The notes under the pieces were generated by a model, which ran no database searches, had not been told where the DNA came from, and saw only the letters and a program-made list of their open reading frames with translations. Shown here piece by piece: positions 47,458 through 59,740 of a DNA stretch of 64,000 bases (position 1 is the stretch's first letter; each line of letters opens with the position of its first letter). A program made the position numbers and the translations under genes. This stretch comes from Nissolia schottii (taxonomy: Eukaryota > Streptophyta > Magnoliopsida > Fabales > Fabaceae), in assembly GCA_003254905.1 (NCBI GenBank), contig QANU01028716.1, positions 190,899 through 254,898 of the forward strand, read 5' to 3'.

Positions 47458-48410
47458 GGCTAAGAGACTTAAGGAGGAAAGGATGATCAGGAACAGAACA
47501 AAATGTGCAAATTGAAGATGCTTGGAGTTGGAGTATGGAATTTGATTTCATTGTTCTGCTTTTGAATATTTATATGTAGTTGGGTCAAATGTTGCGTGGT
47601 CAGGAGACTTAAAAGTGAGACTAAGTTCCCTTTCTTTAATGGGTACAAAGCGTGTGTGACACCCATGTTGATTTGAGAATTGATTTTTTATTTTATACAT
47701 TACTTTTTTCCCCCACAACTAAAGTAAGAACTAAATGAGATGTAAAAAAGGGTACGCGGAAGGTGTCGTTTTGTGCCAATACTTCCAAGCTGATATATGC
47801 TGACTATCTTTTGTGCCACTAATAAATATGCTGCATACTTTGCGTTTGCTCATGGCAACGTATAAAAGTATTAGTATTTAATAAGCTACATGTTAGGTTT
47901 GGTCATGCATCAAATTAGATAACAATACGTATGAGTCATGCTTATTGTGTTAAATTCTAACATGATACTTTGGTGGACTTAAATGGTTTGGGTGAAGTAC
48001 CTTCTTTTTCTATTTTAATTTTTTTTTGAAAGAGTTTTTTTTTTTTTAATGAGGCTTGTCGGGGTGTGTATTCCCGATGGTTTAGTGTTCCTTTTTGGTT
48101 GGCGTCATGGGTTAAGTCGAAAAGGTTAGTTGCAAGGATGAGTAGACAAGACATATAGATGAATTTATTAATGATTTTATGATAGAGTCTAATATAAGAA
48201 CTAAATAGTCTAATTCAATTCCAAAAATTAGTTCAAGAAAAAAAAATTACTTTGAGATTATAAATGTTATTTAGACTGTATCTTTAAGCAATGTGAGATT
48301 TTACGTGTAAGATTGGATTAAAAATTTGTCACCATTTAGGTTATTAGTCATATCATACTTATATTCTAAAAATGAGTTACGGTCTAAATAGATCATTCTC
48401 TAAATTCCTC

Positions 48411-48683
48411 CATTTCAAATTATAACAATTCTATGCCTTCTAAAAAATATTTCCATTTCATTTTTTAATTATTTTTATTAATTAAATTATAAATTTGATA
48501 TTAAATTATCATAATAAATTAACGTATTCAATCTGAAACGTGATCCATTTCAAATTCTAACAATTCTATTTTATGCATTCTAATTTTTTTGTTTTTTATT
48601 CATTTATTTAATTATTTTTATTAATTAAAGTATAAATCTAATAGTAAATTACCCTAATAAATTAATATATTCAATCTAAAATG
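48411..48683. repeat. Direct duplication, about 135-bp unit
   Basis: CATTTCAAATT(A/C)TAACAATTC begins each copy (48411 and 48546). Each ends with TAATAAATTAA..TATTCAATCT. The copies differ by scattered substitutions and small indels. Confidence 0.75.
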
Positions 48684-49084
48684 TATTATATTAAATTACA
48701 TTCAAGATTAATCAATATAAAAATGTTATTTTACCCTACCCATGAGTTTTAAAAATAAAAACCTTAACCCCTACCCACAAAAATATCTAAACTCTCACCC
48801 TACTCTACTCTACCAGCTACTTTCTAAAAAATGCTTTTAAGTTTACATAATATAAGTTCAGCTACAAAAAAAAAAAGTATTATTTTAGTTCATGACAACA
48901 ACATAATTTAATCTTACAACTACACAATTCACAAAAATTAAATAAAGATAACATTTGTAACACAATAAAATATTGAAAATTGCTAGATACATAAGGAAAA
49001 GTCAAACTAAAACATACAAAATATGTTAAAAACAATAGTTAAAAAAAAAAAAGACAATCACATCAATGCATTGGCATCACATAT

Positions 49085-49085
49085 A

Positions 49086-49137
<52 letters not shown>

Positions 49138-49146
49138 ATGTATGTG
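49085..49146. repeat. Compound microsatellite (TA)n(TG)n(TATG)n
   Basis: Three adjoining simple repeats in a row. Confidence 0.95.
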
Positions 49147-50436
49147 GGGTGAGAGTAGGGTCGAGGTGGGTTCATGTGAACCCTAACCCCTACCTTAACA
49201 CCTACATGGGTAATATTGGATAATTACTTGTGCGGGTAATTACCACAATATAGAATGGTTTTTTTACTCTACGCATCGGGTTGGGTTGGATACGAATTGT
49301 CATCTCTACTTATGCAAGTATTGACACTTAATTTTAATGACTCTTTCAGCCGAGATTTGAACTATGATTCGTCACCTTGTGAACTAACCTCTTAGTGCTA
49401 CTGAATTGAGAATTGTTACCATTTAAATAATTTATTATTAATTTTAAAGAACTATACGGCTTTGAACCAAATTTGGTCAACATGAAGTATAACCAAACCT
49501 ACCCAAAATGTCACCAGGTCAAATTTATAGTTTGAACTCGACTAAAAAAGTTAATTTGGACCAAGCCGGGCCACGGAGCTAGATTCGACCATAAACACTC
49601 CTAGCTTATCCTTTGACAACTTCACTTGTATTAAATTTGTAAAAAAAAATATTAAAATTTTAATGATATATTGGTCATCTATAAATGCCTATTCATCTAT
49701 GTATAATAGTGAAACATGAATAACCGTGCAAGGATAAAATGAATTTTTATCCACCATGTGAGGGGGGGACAAGAGACTATCTTCTTCTCTCATCTTGCTA
49801 TATTGTCAATTAATTATTTTTTAAATATATTTTCAAAGTTTGCATTGCTATACAATAAGGTAAAAAAAAAAAGTCACATCCATAATAGATTTTTAGACCA
49901 TATTTAGTACATGGGATAACACTCAATAATATTAGTTAATACTATAAAATTTATTTTTATCATATTTTTAGCTTAACATAGTACAATACAATGTTATCCG
50001 GTTGACTTACTTTTATCCTACAATTGTTGAATAGAATTATAGATTTGATTAAACACGATAGTATTACTTCTTTTATAATCCAATCCCAAACTAACAAAAG
50101 TCTACCTCTCATAACCTCGTCTTCGTTGTTCTTGTTCTCCTGGCCAACACCCTCCACCGCAGCCTACCACTCATCGTCACCCACCGTCGCCCACTGCTGC
50201 CAACTACCCTCACTGCTAGGGGCAGAGCAACTCTGCCTTTCCACCATACTTTTGTTTATCTCTCTTACAACTTCATCTGAGGCAAACTAGATCTGTCATC
50301 AGTGAGTTAAAAGAGAATAATAGAAAATGGGACAGACAGGAAATCACCCCAATTACCAATGTTAGCACAGACACTTCACCATACTATAGCATCCACGCCA
50401 ATCATTAGTTGCACATGCTCCAATCTTTCAAAATTT

Positions 50437-50442
<6 letters not shown>

Positions 50443-50482
<40 letters not shown>
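50443..50482. repeat. (AT)n microsatellite
   Basis: About 20 uninterrupted TA units. Confidence 0.95.
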
Positions 50483-50485
<3 letters not shown>

Positions 50486-52363
50486 CAAACGTAATTGATG
50501 TTGCTTTGTGCTAATGTAGATTAAATTTAATAGAGATAGATTAAGGTGAACATTATTTGGGAATTTGAAGAAGGAATTTTTTTTCTGGAAATTTTGTTAT
50601 GGAAGTTGTTCATGGTTTTTATGAGGAAATATTTTTTCCCCCTTTCTTTCTTTCAAAAAAATAAAATAAAATAAAGAGAAGTTTTAATTTAACAAATGTT
50701 TATTGTATAGGTTCAAAAGAACAAATGTTTATATTTTTTTAATATCAATTGTAAAATAAGGATAGAATAAAATTATGTGGCACGCAAAATTATATCGCAC
50801 ACCAAATATTATATAGTATAAAAATTTATATGACGCATTTCTTATATTATCATATTCAATATTATCGACTCTTATCTTATATAATGTACAATTAATATGT
50901 TTATAGTTGAAATTTAACAATGTACAATGTACAATTTAACAATATAGTTGAAATTTATAGTTAAATCATATATTTTTTCATTAATACGTTTATATTCAAA
51001 TTGCACGGTTTCATGCTATAGCATTTTATAATAATACTATATTATTTACTAGAATTGCATGTAACAATTAATATAGAGAATAATACTTAAAAATTTAGAT
51101 AAATATTCTAAAATCTTAAATTGTAAAAAAGAAGGACAATTAATTTGAAAGGGTTGAAGATACCAATTTTTAAACATTTTTATTTCTCTCTTTCGCTATT
51201 ATTAGTAACAGAAACGTCTATTGGAGAATGGGCAAGAATCGAAGGCAAATGAAGTCCACGATGATGTACTGATTAATCAAATTCAACGGTACCTTCAATT
51301 GGACATGATAATATTTCATATTTCCCATTCTTAAAACAACTTCATGGATCATACACTTCTAGAAGGTGGCTGCTAACGCGTTGATAAATTTGCCCGTCCT
51401 AATTAATGAAAGTATTCATTCATTAATTAATAGTAATCAGAGTCAAAGCAGAACAACAATTCCTTGAGTTTTTTTTTTCCCTGAAAAATTGCAATCAAGA
51501 CAAAGGGAAATGTAATCTTCTAAAAGCCAACTTTAGCAGGAAATTTGTGATGCGAGCAGAAAACTTGAAAGAAAATTGAGGTGAATTTTGATAATACAAG
51601 TAATCGTTGAAAAGAATGTTAATGACATAAATATTAAGAATGTTGGTGACATGAATGCCGACAAAGTTGACGACATGAATAGCAATCCAATAAGTTAGTC
51701 GTGACAGAAAGAGTCTAAGTTGATGATAAATGACAAGCGACAGAAATCAAACTTATAATGATTGGTTATATATTAAGGTCGCTAGATAAAATGGAGTAAA
51801 CATGTTGACAATACTACTTTGCATCAAAAGATGAATCCAGACTATCGCAAGGGTGAAAAGTCACCTAAGAAATGATGATTGCACTAGTGGCAAGAATTTT
51901 ATACGAACTCTTAATCGCTTGTTCTGTCTTAAAACAATCTTTTGCATTTGCGCCTAGTAATTTCCCGGAATTATTTCGCGTAAAAGCAATGCTAATTAAT
52001 GATTCTTGAGCATCATTTTTTCTTTTTGATAAGTGATTTTTGAGCTTCATGTAGAAGAATAATTAGATATTTCTAAGTACTTTCCCTGATAATATATACT
52101 ATATAGTATAAAAGTATCTGGGCCACCCATAAAAACATGAACAAGCAAACACAGAATATCACTAACTGTTAATTATCTTTTTCGGCCATGATGTGCAATA
52201 TTTTTGAAAAAGAAGAATTGATAGATTTTATCGGGCTGCATATTTAACTGAAGAAAGACCCAAATGTGTTTTGGGGTGCCATATTGGGCCAAATAGTAGC
52301 AAAGGAGGCCCATAAACATAAGTAAAAGCAGGCTTCTAAAAAGGTGTAAAAGGTCAACAAAAT

Positions 52364-52436
52364 TGGAGATGCGGGGTATCGATCCCCGTACCTCTCGCAT
52401 GCTAAGCGAGCGCTCTACCATCTGAGCTACATCCCC
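52364..52436 (-). tRNA. tRNA-Ala (anticodon AGC)
   Basis: On the minus strand, 73 nt: acceptor GGGGATG/CATCTCC (one G-T pair) with discriminator A, D-arm TAGCTCAGATGGTAGAGCG, anticodon arm CTCGCTTAGCATGCGAG (anticodon AGC, deaminated to IGC), and T-arm CGGGGATCGATACCCCG. All stems pair. The start and end agree with the usual eukaryotic tRNA-Ala(AGC). Confidence 0.96.
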
Positions 52437-54054
52437 CTGATGTTAATTGACGTATAATGTTTATATAAGTTCAATATAAATCGTTTTAGAAACATCCAAA
52501 TCATGTGCAAAGCGCAAATAAATGCTAACGGAAGCAAGTTGACGGCTTTGATCCCAATCCTTTTGGGTCTCAAATTTGCAATCTTATAACCATTTGCATT
52601 CAGTTTTATTCTGCTTTGTGTTTTAATAATGTGATTAATGCAATCACTTTTCTTAGAACTAGTATACTATGTTAATAACCAATACAACTATGAAGAAAAA
52701 CACAAATCTCCCAAATAAACCATTCTTATCCTTGAATTTATTTGTTTTTTCATTTTCATTTGATGATTTTTTTTATTTTATTTTTTGTAAACTCAACTAT
52801 ATGATCTTGTATTTATATTTTGATTGAGCTTAGCTGAAACAACTTCATGCGTGATATAATATGCGAGACAATACTGAAAAGAATGGATTCAAGTTTGGTA
52901 AAAGAGTGATCAACAATTTTTAAAATTAGATTAGTGGTTATATGCGTGGAAAGAATATATTCAAGTAATGGATGGAATAAGAAATAAATGAGGTTTTCTG
53001 TTTTGTGTTTCGCTTTTTTTTTTGTATTGTTTTTTTATTACTTCTATGATTGGTTTTATGATCCCCCTTTTTGAGTTATGAAACCTTTTCAATCAATCAT
53101 AATTAAAAAAATTGTATTGTTTTTCTATTACTTCTGTGATTGGTTTTATGTTTCTCCCTTTTTGAGTTATAGAGCCTTTTCAATCAATAATAATTAAAAA
53201 AATTGTATTGTTTTTCTATTACTTCTATGATTGGTTTTATGTTCCTCCCTTTTTGAGTTATGGAACCTTTTCAATCAATAATAATTGAAAAAAAAAATCT
53301 TTATTATTTTCAACTTGGATTGTGTTTCATGCTACATGGTTACCTCCCTTCGTTTGGGAAAGTATTTACTAATTATTTTAAATTGTGAACAATAAATATA
53401 AATTATTTCTTTCTTTCATATAAAATTTTATATAAAATTGTGATTATATCTTTTAAATTTATAAATTCTTAAAATAAATTAAAATAATATTAACAAATTT
53501 AAATATAATTCATGTCAATTACTATTTTTACTTGTTTTAAAAAGTGTTTGTATACAAAATATATATAACAATTGATTTCAAAATTAATTTAAATTATTTC
53601 AAATACTATATTTAATTTAACTCAAATTAAGTAAAGTTACCAATGGTAAAGTTGGTAAATGGCAAATCCCAGAATATGAATACAACGGAGACTACTAATA
53701 TTATTTATAAGTAAGATTTTAAATATACATTACTGATCACTATGATCAGCAATATCATCTAAATGAAATGAATAATCATTATCTAAGGTCATGATTTATC
53801 TAAAACAGTTGTACATATTATCAATAATACTTATTTTGTATTCATGTTGATATATTTAATGATTCACTGCGCATAGTTGCGCAAGTATAGATTCTTAATA
53901 ACTAATACAAGCATACAAACATATAACAAAGTATCACTACAAAAAGATCACATAAGGGTCAAAACCTCAAAACATCATGGAGGGTCATATCATATTGTAT
54001 TTAATTTTCTACTAAAGTTCTAAGCCTTGATATATAATAGTGAGACTATAATAT
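52437..54054. other. Gene-free AT-rich DNA
   Basis: Apart from the tandem repeat at 53024-53296, nothing recognisable. The last ~100 bp is the likely 3' untranslated region of LEA14. Confidence 0.45.
53024..53296. repeat. Three tandem copies of a ~91-bp unit
   Basis: GTATTGTTTTT(C/T)TATTACTTC starts each copy (53024, 53114 and 53205). Each runs through GATTGGTTTTATG and CTTTTTGAGTTAT to CAATCAATMATAATT. Copies 2 and 3 are closest, which suggests stepwise amplification. Confidence 0.9.
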
Positions 54055-54850
54055 TTAGGCGAACATGTTAGTGGGTGATGGTAGCTTGACCTCTCCCTTG
54101 TGAGAGAGAGGAATGGTGAAGTTGCCAATTGCTGGAAGGTCAATAACGAGGCCAATATCCAACTGGTAATCTATGTCCCAATCAGCACCAACGTCCCTTG
54201 CAAAGGAGACCAATACATTGTAGGGCACCTTCACGGGCACATCCAACATTGTTGTGTCCTTCGCCTTCAAGGATCCTGGGTCTGGTATTGTCCCTGATGC
54301 CACCTCCCTAATTCATATTTCATCACCCCCACAAATAAATTAGAACATATATGGAGAATATAGTTATAATGATGAATTGATTAAAAACGAACTCAGAAAT
54401 CGAATCCAAATCACAACAATAATTAAGTAAAAGGACGATCACATGATTTTAGATTCGTTTAACATGGAATTATGTTACTTGGACGGATCATTTAATCTGT
54501 TGTTTCGCACTTGATAATCAAAAGCCTCAAAATGGAGGTTGATATATATGTCATGTCATGTGTAATAAAAAACGTATTCAACTTATATGTAAAGAAATTT
54601 GTGAAAGGAATATAGATGTATGAAATATGAATATATGCACATACCTGGAAGCGCTTTTGAAAGAGTATCTGATCTCACAGATGGGAATCGGAGCAGAGTA
54701 AGGGTTCTGAACAGAGACCTTGGCGAGGTACTCGACGTGATCCTTGGTGACGCGCGTGAAGTCCACGTCCATGACATGGGCCTCAGGCTTGGCCACGTCA
54801 CCGATCTTCTCCGACACAAAGTTCTTGGCTTTCTCCACCAACTGAGACAT
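54055..54850 (-). CDS. LEA14: LEA14 desiccation-protectant protein (LEA_2, soluble)
   Basis: A small soluble LEA_2 protein induced by drought, salt and ABA. Two exons, 54850-54645 and 54307-54055, join across TTCCAG|GTATGT and ATTAG|GGAGGT to 152 residues, the normal length. Key parts are MSQLVEKAKNFVSEKIGDVA, VDFTRVTKDHVEYLAKVSVQ, NPYSAPIPICEIRYSFKSA, IPDPGSLKAKDTTMLDVPVK, DIDYQLDIGLVIDLPAIGN, and the end PSPTNMFA. It has no membrane segment, unlike the two LEA_2 genes upstream. The promoter has three CACGTG boxes and a TATA box, as expected for an ABA-responsive gene. Confidence 0.96.
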
Positions 54851-54950
54851 TTTTCCTTCTTCTTTCTTTCTAACAACTGAATGATTATTTGTCGCTGCTC
54901 TTCTCTGCCAAATTAGTTGCAATACAACCATAGAACTGTGTTGAACGTGT

Positions 54951-55067
54951 TTATATAGTATGGAGGAAGAGGCAAACCGAAACCTTCTCTCCTGGTATTA
55001 CGATGCCGCTGCTGCTGACACGTGTGGCTGGTCTTCTCCTGGGTCATGGACACGTGATGGGCACGTG
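54951..55067 (-). promoter_or_regulatory. LEA14 promoter: TATA box and three ABRE/G-boxes
   Basis: The TATA element TATATAA (minus strand, within 54951-54958) lies about 100 bp before the ATG. Upstream of it are three CACGTG cores at 55019-55024, 55051-55056 and 55062-55067, in the contexts ACACGTGT, ACACGTGA and GCACGTGT. Multiple ABREs close together are the known requirement for ABA response through ABF/AREB bZIPs. The regulation is inferred from these motifs. Confidence 0.8.
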
Positions 55068-55318
55068 TCGCCAGCCGGACAGGTCAGGATAAGGATCGGC
55101 TTTGGATTAGCATCCGTCCGTCATAGACGGTGCGTGAAAAGTGATTCTTGTGCTGTCTTGTGTTTGGGGTCCTTATAGCATGCATGGCCACGCATTTGCG
55201 AGTGCCATTGTTTGAATGTTATACAATAAAATAATGTTTACTACTTATAATTTGTCATAATTAACATGTTACGTTATAAAGCTTATATATTTGATTTGTT
55301 TTGAACAATACTTAGCGG

Positions 55319-55629
55319 CAGGGCTGTCAAATGGGTCTGTCTGACCCGTTTACGCTCGGCCTGACTAACTTGTGAGTTTAAATGGACTGACCCTTAACGG
55401 ACTTTTACTATTTATGGGTCAGTTTTTATATATTTGTTCCGTTTATTTATGTGAGTAAACGAGTAATTAGTTTGTGAGTTTTGCCTATGTTAATACTAAA
55501 CGAATCAATTTGTCTGCGGGTTAAACTGGTTGGGCCTAAACGGACTTTTGCTACTCACGGGCTAGATTTTATACGTTTGGTCCGTCCATTTAACTGGATA
55601 AACTGGTCGGGCTTATTTTGATAGCCCTA
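55319..55629. mobile_element. hAT-type MITE, about 310 bp, diverged
   Basis: The left end is CAGGGCTGTCAAATGGGTC. The complement of the right end is TAGGGCTATCAAAATAAGC. The flanks CTTAGCGG and TTTATCGA agree at 5 of 8 bases, so any target duplication has decayed. It is related to the element at 24998-25361 by ends and by CGGGCC-type words, but older by appearance. It sits about 470 bp upstream of LEA14. Confidence 0.65.
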
Positions 55630-55982
55630 TTTATCGACTTATTCATTGCTATAAACAATATTTGATATTTTCTTACTATTTTGTTTCTAAAGATGCCGAA
55701 TATCTTTTATAAAAATATGTAAGTTGATAAGTAAATTGATAAATTAGACATTTAAAATATTTTTTATTTGGTTTATATAACTTTTCAAGACCTAATTAAA
55801 TAATGATATATTTTAACTTTTAGGAAGCTAGTGAAATATCACAACTTTTAACAATACTATAGGAAAAATATCTATTTTGTTAAGACAATTTTCATTGCCT
55901 AATTTATAGAAATTCTGTCGCCATTTCACGATGGAATTTATGATGAATCTGTTCTGTTTTGATTTGTCGCAATTTGGGCATG

Positions 55983-56036
<54 letters not shown>

Positions 56037-56390
56037 TTAAACAATTNGTATGTAATAGCACTTCTTTTTCATTCATTAGCTGAACGTATAATCAAGAAAT
56101 AAGCATAAATGAATTAAGTTGCGCACAACACATGTAAAGTTAAAAGTTTATTACATGAAAGAGATCATCCACACTGAGTGTATTAATTCACATAAACTCA
56201 AATCAACAATAATACTAGTATAGTGTACATGTAGTATCTGATGTATAAAAAAAATAAAAGTATAGCGTTCAATGATCATATTGATAATTAGCAAAGCTAG
56301 ACGAGAGGGTAAATAAAAGTCAATTTGTGTGCTTGATGGAGAATAAATTAGAGATACATAATGTAATTAGTGCATGCATGTAATTAGAAC
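55630..56390. other. Gene-free DNA with (AT)n tract and an ambiguous base
   Basis: A (TA)n run at 55986-56033, one unresolved base (N) at 56047, and AT-rich DNA. The last part is probably the WRKY 3' untranslated region. The N beside the long AT run suggests a local assembly weakness. Confidence 0.6.
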
Positions 56391-57951
56391 TTAGAACCTA
56401 GAGAGAAATTGCATTTGCTTGAGAAGAGGAGTTAGGGTTTCCATTAGCTTCTCACAAGGGTGATTGTGAGTTCCTTCGTAAGTTGTCACTACGATGCTTG
56501 TGTCTTTGGATAACCTTTGCACTTGTTTCTTCACATTGCACGTGTGATGCGTGCATCGGTAGTAGCTTCTTCATGTACCAAAAGAAGAAGAAAACATCAA
56601 TGATATCATTCCTCGTAAAGTTGCATAATCCTAAATTATAATGGATGATATAACATTTTCTTCACGAACCCAAGGAAAAGTTGTTGTACATGCATGTAAA
56701 CTGATATTTCAGCTTTTATCTTAAAATAAAATCACCATGTAAAATTAAAATGTTATGATGTGTATGATCATGAACATATTCAATTTAATGCTTTGTGATC
56801 ACACAAAATTTCTCTTAACCCAAGAAAATATACTTCATGAGTAACGATATATAATCAAAATTGTTATAGAAATCATGGTGGTAATTAAATAAAATATACT
56901 TATTCATTTAATGATAAATAGTAATGTGACATCATTTTGTGAATCACATTTGGTCTAGCCTTTTCCATACTTGACTTTCACAAGAGTTATTATTACATAC
57001 CTATATGTCTGTTCACTTGTCATTTTACAAATCATAGTTATCAACAAATTTCATCCCACCTAAATTAAGATTAATGCATTTTCAAATAAGAATCAAGTAC
57101 GCTAGAATATATAGATTCATAATATTAATATGTTTCCTAAGAAATATATACATCTTTATTTCCCACTCCTTCTATATATATTTTATATCTCATTTTGTTT
57201 ACTTGACTTCAATTTAAGAGATATCCTAAACATATGCTTCGATTTTAAATCCATTTAAGAAATGAGATAATGCATGCATGATGCAATCTGACTCTGATAC
57301 GGGATTCATGGTAGAGAGTTCGTAAAGGAGAAAAGATCGACGTAGAGAATCGACAGAAGAATGAATTGAGAATTTTACTAATGAGGTGAGATTAATTCGT
57401 AATGATTTTAGTAATACTATTTTGTCTATAATAACGTCAAAGAAAAAGCCAATAATTTTTGGTTTTCTACACAAACAAATTAACCTGGGATATATGCTGT
57501 TCTTCACAGCTTTCTGTCCATATTTTCTCCATCTGTATCCATCATCCAATATATCATCTTCACTCCTTGTCTGAAAAGCAAACCTAGGCTTGCTTGTCTT
57601 CTTCAATCTCCCTCCTAATTTCCTTTTGTCACCCTTTTCATCCGCCGCAACGCGACCCTCATTTTCAGCCATCAAAGAAGAAGAAGAAGAAGCACCATAT
57701 TGCATTGTTGTTGTTGTTGTTGTTGCCTTCTTGTCATTTACATGATCTCCAATGACCAAGTTGTTGTTTTGGCAATTAGAGAAGATGTTAATCCAATCAA
57801 TGTTGTTGTTGTCAAGGTCCAAATTAGGGTTTTGATGAAGCATGGAAGAGGGTGGAAAGGGTGATGATAATATTGGAGTAGTGGTGAAGAGAAAGGGGTG
57901 AGAAGAGTCTTGCGGTGGTGGAGGGTTTGGTGGGTCTTGGTGGCTTTCCAT
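56391..57951 (-). CDS. Group IIc WRKY transcription factor
   Basis: Two exons, 57951-57485 and 56568-56391, give 214 residues. The Pro/Ser/Asn-rich N-terminus has polythreonine and polyserine runs (77-93). The WRKY domain starts after [27 protein letters not shown] is at 141-147, then AVKNSIYPR and the zinc ligands C161-X4-C166-X23-H190-X1-H192 (CTHHTC .. HNH), diagnostic of group II. The intron lies after the Pro-Arg (PR) position, typical for IIc. The C-terminal [14 protein letters not shown] tail resembles WRKY24/43/56. The protein binds W-boxes (TTGACY) in the nucleus. The exon 1 donor is CAG|GTTAAT, usable but weak. If the intron is retained the frame runs on about 86 codons without the zinc finger. 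Confidence 0.93.
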
Positions 57952-59740
57952 ATTGTCTCTTAAGGGTTTGATTAATTATGATGGGAACGAAGAGTGAAGA
58001 GAAGATGATAATGTTTTAGGGTTGAGGTTTATAAAGAGGGAGAAAGATGGTGGAAGGAAGGTAGGGGAGGTTGGGCAGCCACTACACACACAAAAGAGAC
58101 ACGTGTTTAATTAGAGTATAGATATAAATTTATCACATCATCACATTTTCATAGTAAAAGATTAAATAAGTTTAACCTTAAATTATCATATATCACCGTA
58201 TATGGTATTCTTATAGTCCAACACTTTTTATTGCATCTTGATAAAGATCTTTTACATAGATAATAAATCAAAATTAAATCATTCACCGAATGTAAAAAAT
58301 TATATCCATAAAAAAATTGGATCTCATTAATAATTTGTTTGTGATACAATTAATTTTTTTTTTTATAAACAATTGATCAATTGCATTATTGCACGTGTAA
58401 ATATACGCATGATAACAGAGAAAAGATATTTGTACTCATTTCTTGTAGGGTTATGTCGACTCACACTATATCCATCATTAGATAATGTTTTATTAGATGT
58501 GAGATTCATTGAATTTTCATTCAGTGATAGATGAGATGTAAATCATTACGATATCCAACAATAGATGAGTATATATAATACAACTCTTGATAATATAATT
58601 TACTCTATACAATATTTTGTTATTTATATACCAAAAGAGAAGAAAATGAGAGCACGCATTGGTGATAACGGGAGATGGATGTTGGTCATGTCTCTCCTTT
58701 GTGTAATTGTGACATGGATATAGATAGATAGTAATGTGCACTTAAAAAAGCAGTTCAACAGAAGTAGTTGAAATTTAGTTGAAGTTTCGCATTGGGTTGC
58801 AACTTGCAAGACAGGGAGCTACAGAGAATTGAGTCTTTAATTTCTTCTTCTTTTTTACCTTTTTAACTTTTGTGGTAGTATTAGAGTCTTTAATTTCTGT
58901 TATTGATCGTCAATCATCTCACTGTTTCAACTGACCAGAACTAACATTTGTTTGAGACACATTAATTCTTTCCTCCAGTTTCGTCTCACATTGAAATATT
59001 AATGTGGTATATATACTGTTTACCAACCGATAAAACGTGGCTCTGACCAGTTAAATGTTATGACTCATTAAGTTTTTCTTTTCAACATTTCATGAGGGGA
59101 TGAAGTGATGTCACATTATTAGCTTTTGTGTGGGTTCCTATAAGATTTATGCCAATTAATACTAATAATATTCAAATTGCAGATCATTCATTTGCCACAT
59201 TCTTTCTTGTACCAAACAGCCTTTTTAGTTTCTCTAATTTTTTTTATTACAGATGTCATTTTTCTTCGGACACCATAACACCACTTCCTTGCTCAAATAT
59301 ATGTAATTAAATATTTAATCAAAATATAAAATGAACTACGAAGTCAGCTAGTAGTAATGGACGAAGAAGCTGCCCGAAAAGACAGGAGAAAAAGTGCTAC
59401 TTTAGAATCCAAAACAAGGCTAGTTGGTGAACTAATACGAACAAGACTACATCAACTAAATAGGGCAATGTATTTTTCCAAACATCAAATCGCAAAGGCA
59501 ATTAATTTATTACAGTAGAACTAGGAGAAAATACAGATGAAGGAGCAACAAAAAAATTGTCTCAAACAATAGCCTTTGAGCATTCCGTTAACTCGTACAA
59601 ATCTCCAAAATTTGAGATGTCTCATTTAACTTTAAACAGAAACCTTCTATATGTTAGCTTTGATGTTCTTTCAAGGTCCTCCACAATCTATGAACTAATT
59701 TGCAATAACACTCTAATCAAACAACACTGTCCTCCACTGA
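57952..59740. other. WRKY promoter and gene-free DNA
   Basis: An ACACGTGT G-box lies at about 58099-58106 upstream of WRKY. The rest is AT-rich. The final ~150 bp before 59741 is probably the mL46 3' untranslated region. No other gene. Confidence 0.45.

Larger units (their letters stand above)
47458..52363. other. Gene-free AT-rich DNA with repeats
   Basis: The promoter of LEA_2 copy 2 is in the first ~150 bp. After that I see only repeats: a 135-bp direct duplication (48411-48683), a compound microsatellite (49085-49146), GC-richer patches with GAGAGTAGGGTCGAGG (49150-49190) and GGACCAAGCCGGGCC (49560), an (AT)20 tract (50443-50482), and a degenerate threefold GTTGRYGACATGAAT motif at 51615-51680. 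No coding sequence is supported. Confidence 0.45.
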
